DNA of 14,285 bases from CAYSPO01 sp964432945 (GTDB taxonomy: Bacteria > Bacillota > Clostridia > Tissierellales > Peptoniphilaceae). Of this stretch, positions 1 through 5,533 are shown in pieces. How positions within the stretch are numbered: position 1 is the stretch's first letter; every line of letters begins with the position of its first letter. A program made the translations under genes and the position numbers. The stretch is taken from assembly GCA_964432945.1 (NCBI GenBank), contig CAYSPO010000034.1, positions 1-14,285 of the forward strand. The letters are read 5' to 3'. The notes under the pieces are model-generated. The model made no database searches. It was not told the origin of the DNA and worked only from the letters and a program-made list of their open reading frames with translations.

Positions 1-1
1 T

Positions 2-793
2 AGCACTTTGAACTGTAATACCTAAGGCACCACCGCTTATCGCTTGAGGAGTAAATGCTCCAACAAAGATAGCTTTAAGAGCTGGTAGAAAGTTTGATCT
101 GTTTACAATTACAACTATTAATGATCCAAATATATAAGCAAAAGCCATAATCGGAACAATATTTTCTGAGAAAGTAGCAATCCTATCCATTCCACCCATT
201 AAGATAACTGCAACTACTACTAATAGAACTGCAGAAACTATAACTTTTGGAATTCCAAATGAGTCATTCAATGAAATTACAACAGAGTTAGATTGTACCA
301 TTATACCTACAACACCTAATGCTAAAATGCAGAAAACTGCAAATATATTAGCAAGTATAGGTGAATTTAGTCCATTTTTAATATAGTAAGCAGGTCCACC
401 AACAAGAACTCCGTCTTTAGTTTCTCTATACTTTTGTGCTAATACCGCTTCTGAGAATATACTAGACATTCCGAAGAAAGCTGATAGTATCATCCAAAAT
501 GCTGCACCAGGTCCCCCTGAAGCAATAGCTGTAGCTACACCTACTATATTACCTGTTCCTACTTGTGCTGCAACTGCAGTAGAAAGCGATTGGAAAGGTG
601 TCATTTTACCTTCTTCAACTGGCTTTTTGTTAACGATATCTCTAATCATTCTTTTTAAAGCTGGTCCAACTCTTTTTTGAGGGAACTTCAGCCTAATAGT
701 TAAATATACTCCTAATCCAACTAAACCAATAACTAGTATGTAGCCCCATAATATATTATTTACTTGGGTTACAAAATTATTTAAGAACTCCAT
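2..793 (-). CDS. AGCS-family sodium:alanine/glycine symporter, N-terminal part (runs off left edge)
   Basis: This is an inner-membrane carrier that takes up small neutral amino acids (alanine, glycine, sometimes glutamine) with Na+. The reading frame stays open from the ATG at 793 to the window edge, giving 264 residues; family members are about 450-480 aa, so roughly 200 C-terminal residues are missing. The AGCS signature is clear: QVGTGN at about residues 77-82, SGGPGAAFWM at 92-101, then GMSSIFSEAVLAQKYRE, GGPAYYIK and later GGMDRIATFSENIVPIMA. Several hydrophobic helices alternate with short polar loops. GGAGA lies 6 nt before the ATG. The gene begins 42 bp after the stop of the 171-aa membrane protein at 836-1351, with no terminator between them, so the two are probably cotranscribed. 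It is clearly paralogous to the complete AGCS gene at 3478-4887. Exact substrate cannot be read from sequence. Confidence 0.95.
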   Translation of the reverse strand, partial: MEFLNNFVTQVNNILWGYILVIGLVGLGVYLTIRLKFPQKRVGPALKRMIRDIVNKKPVEEGKMTPFQSLSTAVAAQVGTGNIVGVATAIASGGPGAAFWMILSAFFGMSSIFSEAVLAQKYRETKDGVLVGGPAYYIKNGLNSPILANIFAVFCILALGVVGIMVQSNSVVISLNDSFGIPKVIVSAVLLVVVAVILMGGMDRIATFSENIVPIMAFAYIFGSLIVVIVNRSNFLPALKAIFVGAFTPQAISGGALGITVQSA

Positions 794-835
794 TATCTCT
801 CCTTATTTAATTCATTTCTTATTTTTAATATTTTC

Positions 836-1351
836 TTATGCTGTTACTTGTTTTTTTGACTTTTCCATTACTTTTATTACAAGCCATATTATTGCAGATC
901 TCACAAAGGCTGCAAGAAATAAGTTTTGTAATGTTAATGATTGAAAGTTATCTCCCATTAAGAAATATCTTGCAAGAAGTTCTAGCGAGTTTCCTCCGAA
1001 ATCGCAAATCATTAAAAGCAGAATTAAAGGATTATTGTCCTCAATTCTATCTCTTCTTACAATATATTCAAAAATAACCCCATATCCTAAGTAGAATAAA
1101 TCTTCTAGCAAGTAAGATATGATTAAACTTGTAACAACGTTTCCTGAGATTGCTGCAAGTATTAGACGCATTAAAAAGACAGCTATACCTGTTATTGCAG
1201 CGGATGGTATTGGTTTCATATTCTTATCGAAATATAACGCGATGATAAATACAATAATTCCAAGAGAAACCCTTAGATCGCCCATGCCGACTGATAAGTT
1301 AACAATTGAGGCTACAGCTGCTAATAAAGCAACAATGATACTTTTTACCAT
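836..1351 (-). CDS. 171-aa six-helix membrane protein, paralogue 1 (kinase-less sensor-like domain)
   Basis: I do not recognise a named gene. The protein has about six hydrophobic segments: residues 3-20, 27-43, 49-68, 74-97, 107-130 and 143-163. Conserved polar marks include GMGDLRVSLG (22-31), FLMR (59-62), FYLGYG (86-91), ICDFGGN (114-120) and NLFLAAFVRSA. From memory this pattern resembles the transmembrane sensor region at the N-terminus of some Clostridium/Bacillus histidine kinases (GlnK/YcbA-like), but the chain stops where the linker and kinase would begin. AGGAGGAG lies 6 nt before the ATG. The AGCS symporter gene follows 42 bp downstream, so a sensory or accessory role with that transporter is a reasonable inference, not a demonstrated one. 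About 65% of residues are identical, without gaps, to the protein at 1830-2345. Confidence 0.85.
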   Translation of the reverse strand: MVKSIIVALLAAVASIVNLSVGMGDLRVSLGIIVFIIALYFDKNMKPIPSAAITGIAVFLMRLILAAISGNVVTSLIISYLLEDLFYLGYGVIFEYIVRRDRIEDNNPLILLLMICDFGGNSLELLARYFLMGDNFQSLTLQNLFLAAFVRSAIIWLVIKVMEKSKKQVTA

Positions 1352-1829
1352 GTTTAACTCCTCCTATTAAATTTTTTTATTATAAAAGTGATATTATCAA
1401 ACATATTTTTAAGAATCAAGGAAGATAATTTTATTAGATATTAAAATATTTTACAGTTCATTTATTAAATAAATTATTAATAAACCACTTTATAATGTGT
1501 AAGCGTAAAGCATTTTCTTCCAAAAGCATTTACTTTATATTATCTATCAATTTTATAGTCATACATTAAAATATAAGTCTTAAAATAAAGTACAAATTAA
1601 CTCCCCCTTGACTTACATTAAAAAAATACAAGTAATTTATAAAAAAATCAAATAAATTATGATTATACACAAAAAAAGAATCTTAATATTAAGATTCTTT
1701 TTAAATTAGTTTTGATTTCATTTTATTAATATTAATACTTAAAGCAAAACTTTAAGGCTAAATATCATTAAATGCCTCATTATCTATTATTTATTACAGA
1801 CTGATTTTCCTTTAGCTTAATGTATTCAT
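1352..1829. other. 478-bp intergenic region, very AT-rich
   Basis: No coding frame with a ribosome binding site was found on either strand. The only supported element is the 30-bp palindrome at 1673-1702. A possible -10 hexamer TATAAT for the 836-1351 gene lies on the minus strand at 1379-1384, but no matching -35 at a normal distance is visible. A 9-bp direct repeat AAAGCATTT occurs at 1507-1515 and 1523-1531 and has no evident function. Confidence 0.6.
1673..1702. terminator. Palindromic hairpin, probable terminator of the 1830-2345 gene
   Basis: This is a perfect 30-bp inverted repeat centred between 1687 and 1688. Its outer arms are A5/T5, so it supplies a U-tract on either strand. It has only two G-C pairs and is therefore weak. 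It lies about 130 bp downstream of the stop codon of the minus-strand gene ending at 1830 and separates the two paralogues. Confidence 0.55.
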
Positions 1830-2345
1830 TTAGTTTTCAATAGTTTTTTTTTGACTACTAATAACCTTTATTATAACCCATATCATAGCTGATCTAATAA
1901 ATGCTGCTAAAAACAGATTTTGTAAGGTAAGTGATTGAAAGTTATCTCCTAATAATATATATCTAGCTATAAGCTCTAAAGCATTACCGCCAAAATCACA
2001 AATAATCAATAATAAAATCAGTGGGTCTGATTTTATTGATTTATTCTTTCTAATTACGAACTCGTAAAGAATTCCATAACCTAAGTAAAATAAAACTTCA
2101 AGTAGATAAGATGCTGTTAATTGAGAGACCACATCTCCTGATATAGCAACAACTATTAATCTCATTAAGAATACAGCAATACCTGTAAAAAAAGCTGTAG
2201 GTATTGGTTTCATATCTTCATTGTAATATAAAGCTAAAACAAAAACTATAATTCCTAAAGATACTCTAAGATCTCCCATACCAACTGTAAAATGAATAAT
2301 CGAAGCAAATGCTGAGACTAAAGCCACCACTAAGGTATTAATCAT
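1830..2345 (-). CDS. 171-aa six-helix membrane protein, paralogue 2 (kinase-less sensor-like domain)
   Basis: Same length and same six-helix plan as the protein at 836-1351. About 111 of 171 positions are identical with no gap. The most conserved blocks are VGMGDLRVSLGIIVF (21-35), TGIAVFLMRLI (54-64), LFYLGYG, ICDFGGN and GDNFQSLTLQNLFLAAF (132-148). Divergence is concentrated at the N-terminus, the loop near residues 99-106 (KNKSIKSD here) and the basic C-terminal tail. AAAGGAG precedes the ATG by about 8 nt. A TATAAT box lies on the minus strand at 2391-2396, though no good -35 was found. A hairpin at 1673-1702 probably ends its transcript, so unlike paralogue 1 it is not directly coupled to a transporter gene. 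Possibly a sensor-type membrane domain; function unknown. Confidence 0.82.
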   Translation of the reverse strand: MINTLVVALVSAFASIIHFTVGMGDLRVSLGIIVFVLALYYNEDMKPIPTAFFTGIAVFLMRLIVVAISGDVVSQLTASYLLEVLFYLGYGILYEFVIRKNKSIKSDPLILLLIICDFGGNALELIARYILLGDNFQSLTLQNLFLAAFIRSAMIWVIIKVISSQKKTIEN

Positions 2346-2489
2346 ATCTAAACTCCTTTCCTCAATAAATTTAATAACACTATTAAATTCATTATAAAAT
2401 ATTATTTTTTATTTTGTTTTAATAATTTACAATTAAAACTATAAACTAAATTTGAGAATATAATCAGCTAATGTAGTCTATAATCAATA

Positions 2490-2768
2490 TTAAATTCTAT
2501 CTTCTCCTGGGACTAATAGTTCATAAGAACCTATTCTTTGATAACCAATTAAAAATTTATTTGATGGAGCAAGTGCATAGTCATAATATATTTTTATTCC
2601 TTCTTGATTGTACTCTTCAAAAGCTTCAGGAAATTCAGGTTTACCTTTTTTGACCAACGGTCTAAAGTGAACGCTTCAACTACTAACCGTTGACATTTTT
2701 ATATAGATATTTTCTATATTTTCTTTATCTATATAATTTTTAGCCCTCTCAGTAAATATAAATTTCAT
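2490..2768 (-). CDS. Probable small selenoprotein (HesB-like, CC/Se-motif type) with in-frame TGA at codon 31
   Basis: The ATG at 2768 is preceded by AAAGGGGTG at 7 nt. The frame runs 93 codons to a TAA at 2490-2492, interrupted only by TGA at 2676-2678 (codon 31). Read as selenocysteine (U), the product is 92 aa. It starts MKFIFTERAKNYIDKENIEN, continues with KMSTVSSUSVHFRPLVKKGK around the Sec, and has the conserved-looking elements GKP (42-44), EGIKIYYDYAL (56-66) and a hydrophobic/aromatic C-terminus. This layout (short N-terminal alpha/beta part, redox motif, then P-x-V-x-x-GKP, then G-I-K-V-Y) matches what I recall of the CC/Se motif family, where a Cys-Cys pair is replaced by X-Sec in some members. 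There is no other cysteine in the protein. A SECIS-like hairpin follows the TGA. The alternative is a Cys codon mutated to TGA, making a pseudogene. The gene is divergent from the nicotinamidase. Cellular role is unknown. Confidence 0.72.
2649..2666 (-). promoter_or_regulatory. Candidate bacterial SECIS hairpin (within coding sequence)
   Basis: In the transcript of the 2490-2768 gene, a stem UUU(A)GACC / GGUCAAA closes a GUU loop, with one bulged A. The loop begins 18 nt after the UGA and its first base is G. Published bacterial SECIS models ask for a hairpin shortly downstream of UGA with G near the start of a small apical loop, which this meets. An alternative 7-bp pairing CAACGGT/ACCGTTG enclosing the TGA itself is also possible. 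No folding energy was computed. Confidence 0.55.
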
Positions 2769-2877
2769 AAATTAACACCCCTTTAATATTCCTATATATA
2801 AATTTTACCCGCATATAAAGTTAATATGCATAACATATGATATTATTATACTAGAAAAAGAAATTTAAGGAGGTCCA
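2769..2877. promoter_or_regulatory. Divergent promoter region of the selenoprotein and nicotinamidase genes
   Basis: On the plus strand a TATACT box at 2847-2852 is a possible -10 for the nicotinamidase; no good -35 is visible. On the minus strand TTAACT (2819-2824) and TATATA (2795-2800), 18 bp apart, could serve the selenoprotein gene. An inverted repeat GCATAT-7-ATATGC at 2811-2829 overlaps both presumed -35 areas and could be an operator. All of this is AT-rich and therefore tentative. Confidence 0.3.
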
Positions 2878-3426
2878 ATGAAAAGAACACTTTTAAATAT
2901 TGATTATACTTATGACTTTGTAGCAGATGATGGAGCCTTAACTTGCGGAAAGCCTGGCCAAGATCTAGAAGAACGAATTATGGAAATAACAAAAGAATTT
3001 TACAATAAAGGGGATTTTATAGTATTCCCTATTGATATTCACCACCAAAACGATTCTCTACACCCAGAAGCATCTCTTTTTAATCCTCATAATCTGGAAG
3101 GAACTAAAGGGAGAGAACTTTATGGCTCTTTAGAAGACTACTACCAACAAATAAAAAACTCAGAAAATGTTTATTATTGTAATAAAACTAGGTATTCAGC
3201 TTTTGTAGGAACAGATATTGAACTAAAACTTAGAGAACGAGATATTAAAGAAGTTCATCTCATAGGTGTTTGCACAGATATTTGCATCCTTCATACAGCG
3301 ATTGATGCTTATAATAAAGGATTTGAAATAGTTATACATTCTGATGGAGTTGCTAGTTTTAGTCCAAGTGGCCATGAATTTGCCCTATCACACTTCAAAA
3401 ATACTTTAGGAGCTAAAGTAATATAG
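2878..3426 (+). CDS. Nicotinamidase-type cysteine hydrolase (isochorismatase fold)
   Basis: This cytoplasmic hydrolase probably deamidates nicotinamide to nicotinate for NAD salvage. The 182-aa length is usual for the family. The catalytic triad is visible: Asp9 in NIDYTYDF, Lys103 in CNKTRYSAF and Cys136 in GVCTDICILHTA. Metal-ligand candidates are Asp53 and His55 in FPIDIH, plus His62 or His71 as in PncA-type enzymes. AAGGAGGTCC precedes the ATG by a few bases. The gene stands alone, ends at a strong bidirectional terminator and faces the AGCS gene. Other cysteine hydrolases of this fold act on different amides, so the substrate is inferred from the metal-site pattern. nadE at the far right edge belongs to the same overall pathway. 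Confidence 0.85.
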   Translation: MKRTLLNIDYTYDFVADDGALTCGKPGQDLEERIMEITKEFYNKGDFIVFPIDIHHQNDSLHPEASLFNPHNLEGTKGRELYGSLEDYYQQIKNSENVYYCNKTRYSAFVGTDIELKLRERDIKEVHLIGVCTDICILHTAIDAYNKGFEIVIHSDGVASFSPSGHEFALSHFKNTLGAKVI

Positions 3427-3438
3427 TATTAATAATAA

Positions 3439-3468
3439 AAAAAGGATTCAGAAGTCTGAATCCTTTTT
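3439..3468. terminator. Bidirectional intrinsic terminator
   Basis: A 13-bp perfect stem (3439-3451 with 3456-3468) has a 4-nt loop and A5/T5 ends. It lies 12 bp after the nicotinamidase stop and 9 bp from the stop of the convergent AGCS gene, so it can serve both transcripts. Confidence 0.9.
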
Positions 3469-3477
3469 ATTTACCTC

Positions 3478-4887
3478 TTATAAATTTTCATATCCATAAT
3501 GGTGAGTAAGCGGTTGTCCAGACTCCATTTGTCTTTCGTAATCTTGATATAAAGCTTTTGCTTCACTTAATAGTAAGAATAAACCTATAACGTTCGGAAT
3601 AACCATAAGTCCATTACATAGGTCGGCTAACTGCCATACAAATTCTACTTTAGCTGAAGCCCCAACTACTATAAATACAAATACTAATATTTGATACACT
3701 CTTAATGCAGTTGTATTATCTCTAAACAAAAATTTAATATTACCTTCACCAAAGTAATACCAACCAACAACTGTAGTAAATGCGAATGCTGTAAGTGCTA
3801 CTGCTAAGAAACCAGCTCCTATATCTCCAAAAGCTGTTTGGAAACCAGACATTGCAATACCAACACCTTCTGCACCTGAGTTGTTAGCTCCTGTTACTAA
3901 TATTACTAAAGCTGTTGCAGTACATACTATAACTGTATCTATAAAAACACCAACCATAGCAACTAATGCTTGTTGCACTGGATGTTTTACGTCTGCTACA
4001 GCGTGAGAGTTTGGTGTAGAACCCATACCAGCTTCATTAGAGAATAATCCTCTAGCAATACCATATCTAATAGCTAGCTTAACTGCATAACCTGTAACAC
4101 CACCAAGAACAGCTTCTGATGTAAATGCAGCTTTAAAGATTGCAGCAAATGTTTCACCAAGCATATTTCCATATTTAATAAGTATAAATATTGATCCTAG
4201 TATATATACTAAGGCCATTATAGGTACAACTAACTCTGTAAACTTAGCAATTCTATCCATACCACCGATAAAAATTAAGGCAGCGATTACTGCTAATATA
4301 ATCCCTACAATTAAAGGTTTAAAACCAAAGGCTGCATTTAATGCACCTGAGATAGAGTTGGATTGAACCATGTTACCTACTAATCCAAGAGCTATAATAA
4401 TCATAATTGCGAAGAATCCAGCAAGAAACTTTCCTAAGCCAGCCATTCCCTTATTTTCTAAACCATGCTTAATATAATAAGCAGGTCCACCAACTAATTG
4501 TCCAGATCTTTTTTCTCTATACTTTTGAGCTAGTATAGCTTCGACTGAAATCGTTGACATCCCTAGTAAAGCTAAAACCCACATCCAAAATACAGCACCG
4601 GGACCACCAGATACTATAGCAGTACCTACACCACCTATATTACCTGTACCAACTTGTGCAGCTATTGCAGTTGCAAGAGATTGGAATGATGACATTGAAC
4701 CTTCTTGCTTAGCTTCTTTACTAAACATTCCACCGAAAGCTTGCTTCCAAGAACGACCAAAGTACTTAATTTGAGGAAAACCTAAATATATAGTAGAAAT
4801 TATTCCGAAACCTGCTAATAGTAACATTAGCGGTAATCCCCAAAGTACTCCATTAATATCCGTTACTACTTGAGTTAATTGATCCAT
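3478..4887 (-). CDS. AGCS-family sodium:alanine/glycine symporter
   Basis: This is a complete 469-aa Na+-coupled carrier for small amino acids in the cytoplasmic membrane. Landmarks in order: QVGTGNIGGV at 78-87, the AGCS signature SGGPGAVFWMWVLALLGMST at 93-112 with VEAILAQKYREK after it, VGGPAYYIK at 132-140, GGMDRIAKFTELVVPIMA at 208-225 and LFSNEAGMGSTPNSHA at 281-296. About ten or more hydrophobic helices are present and the C-terminal tail is polar. AAGGAGGT lies 5 nt before the ATG. It has its own promoter (4944-4973) and terminator (3439-3468), so it is monocistronic, unlike the paralogue at the left edge. Alanine, glycine or glutamine cannot be told apart from this sequence. No glycine riboswitch was seen upstream. 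Confidence 0.96.
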   Translation of the reverse strand: MDQLTQVVTDINGVLWGLPLMLLLAGFGIISTIYLGFPQIKYFGRSWKQAFGGMFSKEAKQEGSMSSFQSLATAIAAQVGTGNIGGVGTAIVSGGPGAVFWMWVLALLGMSTISVEAILAQKYREKRSGQLVGGPAYYIKHGLENKGMAGLGKFLAGFFAIMIIIALGLVGNMVQSNSISGALNAAFGFKPLIVGIILAVIAALIFIGGMDRIAKFTELVVPIMALVYILGSIFILIKYGNMLGETFAAIFKAAFTSEAVLGGVTGYAVKLAIRYGIARGLFSNEAGMGSTPNSHAVADVKHPVQQALVAMVGVFIDTVIVCTATALVILVTGANNSGAEGVGIAMSGFQTAFGDIGAGFLAVALTAFAFTTVVGWYYFGEGNIKFLFRDNTTALRVYQILVFVFIVVGASAKVEFVWQLADLCNGLMVIPNVIGLFLLLSEAKALYQDYERQMESGQPLTHHYGYENL

Positions 4888-4943
4888 AAAATACCTCCTT
4901 TAATATAATTATGTCCAAAAGAACAATTACTTCTGTTAAGTGA

Positions 4944-4973
4944 ATTATAACATCATCACCAAGCTTTATGCAA
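4944..4973 (-). promoter_or_regulatory. Promoter of the AGCS symporter gene
   Basis: On the minus strand TTGCAT (4968-4973) and a perfect TATAAT (4944-4949) are separated by 18 bp. The start codon is about 57 bp downstream of the -10. The spacing and the exact -10 make this a good sigma-A-type candidate; the -35 matches 4 of 6 positions. Confidence 0.65.
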
Positions 4974-4983
4974 ACGTTTTTGC
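4970..4983. promoter_or_regulatory. Inverted repeat overlapping the AGCS promoter -35, possible operator
   Basis: GCAAA (4970-4974) and TTTGC (4979-4983) flank CGTT. The resulting GCAAACGTTTTTGC resembles LacI/CcpA-type sites with a central CG (cre-like), though it departs from the cre consensus at about two positions. Because it covers the -35 hexamer, binding there would repress. The family of the regulator is a guess. Confidence 0.35.
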
Positions 4984-5261
4984 TAACTGCCCTTATATTT
5001 AATATTTATTTTAATTATTATATACACATTATATAATACGGCTAATTTTACCGATTTTATATGCAGTTAATATGTTTTTATTTATATTTATTTTCAATTA
5101 ATATGATGTTTTATATTTATTTAATTATGTATTATTAATCAATTGATCTTACTTTATTATTAATCATTTGAAATTTTATCTTAAGTTTCTGTTTGTGAAT
5201 ACTTTCTTTTAGATAGCCTTATAAAGTCCCTAATATATCTACTAATATGCCTTGATAATGT
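4984..5261. other. AT-rich spacer between the AGCS promoter and the lysine operon promoter
   Basis: This 278-bp stretch is dominated by TTTAT/TTAAT runs. No gene, RNA motif or convincing repeat was seen. It separates the two divergent transcription units. Confidence 0.5.
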
Positions 5262-5290
5262 TTGACATATGCACTTTGCTATGATACAGT
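5262..5290 (+). promoter_or_regulatory. Promoter of the lysine biosynthesis operon
   Basis: A perfect TTGACA at 5262-5267 is followed after 17 bp by TACAGT at 5285-5290, preceded by TGA (extended -10). The predicted transcription start near 5297 is about 14 nt before the first helix of the riboswitch, as expected for a leader RNA. Confidence 0.8.
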
Positions 5291-5310
5291 AAACAATAAC
5301 TTAATAGAAG

Positions 5311-5466
5311 CAATGTAAGCAAAGGGGATGCGGTTATGATAAGTAGGACTATTTCGAAAGGCGTGACCGCCGAAGTGCCAAGTTATGGTGCTGGGATTAT
5401 GCTAAATAAGTATGATACTGTCTTTAGGAGGATGCCCATCCACCTAAAGGGGTACTTCTTACATTG
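5311..5466 (+). ncRNA. Lysine riboswitch (L box) aptamer
   Basis: The leader RNA has the lysine aptamer layout. P1 is CAATGTAAG (5311-5319) with CTTACATTG (5458-5466). The P2 region holds the conserved AAGTAGG and the core GAAAGGCG followed by CGCCGAAG. P3 is AGTGCCA with TGGTGCT. P4 is ATTATGC with GTATGAT. The GATACTGTC junction follows, and P5 (5422-5449) pairs CTTTAGG with CCTAAAG and GGATG with CATCC. Lysine binding should stabilise P1 and favour the terminator just downstream, reducing expression of lysA-asd-dapA-dapB-ddh. Aptamer identity rests on recalled conserved blocks and on the pairings found here. Confidence 0.95.
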
Positions 5467-5497
5467 GGGCGAAAGGAAACCATAGAGCCTTTTGCTC
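5467..5497 (+). promoter_or_regulatory. Candidate antiterminator hairpin of the lysine riboswitch
   Basis: GGGCGAAAGG (5467-5476) can pair with CCTTTTGCTC (5488-5497), giving 10 bp with two G-U pairs. This uses both inner arms of the terminator stem, so the two structures exclude each other. It starts at the base right after the P1 3' strand; extension into P1 by weak G-U pairs would link it to lysine binding, but that part is uncertain. Confidence 0.4.
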
Positions 5498-5509
5498 GTG
5501 GTTTTTTTT
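5477..5509 (+). terminator. Intrinsic terminator of the lysine riboswitch (expression platform)
   Basis: AAACCA (5477-5482) pairs with TGGTTT (5499-5504) and GAGC (5485-5488) with GCTC (5494-5497), followed by eight T residues (5502-5509). It lies between the aptamer and the lysA ribosome binding site, which indicates control by premature termination. Confidence 0.9.
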
Positions 5510-5533
5510 GCTTTATGAAAGGAGACTAAACTT

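Noticed and set aside
838..1370. Plus-strand open frames at 838-1077 and 1119-1370
   Set aside because: They lie opposite the 171-aa membrane protein, lack ribosome binding sites and have no recognisable protein features.
1507..1531. 9-bp direct repeat AAAGCATTT with a 16-bp period in the intergenic region
   Set aside because: Only two copies in AT-rich DNA, no promoter or gene placed to use it.
2490..2768. Reading the TGA-interrupted gene as a simple pseudogene
   Set aside because: There is only one interruption and it is TGA, no frameshift occurs, the downstream part keeps protein-like sequence and a hairpin follows the TGA. The pseudogene view is not fully excluded.
3478..5261. Glycine riboswitch or T-box upstream of the AGCS gene
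   Set aside because: The leader is only about 50 nt from the predicted start and shows no aptamer helices or T-box sequence.
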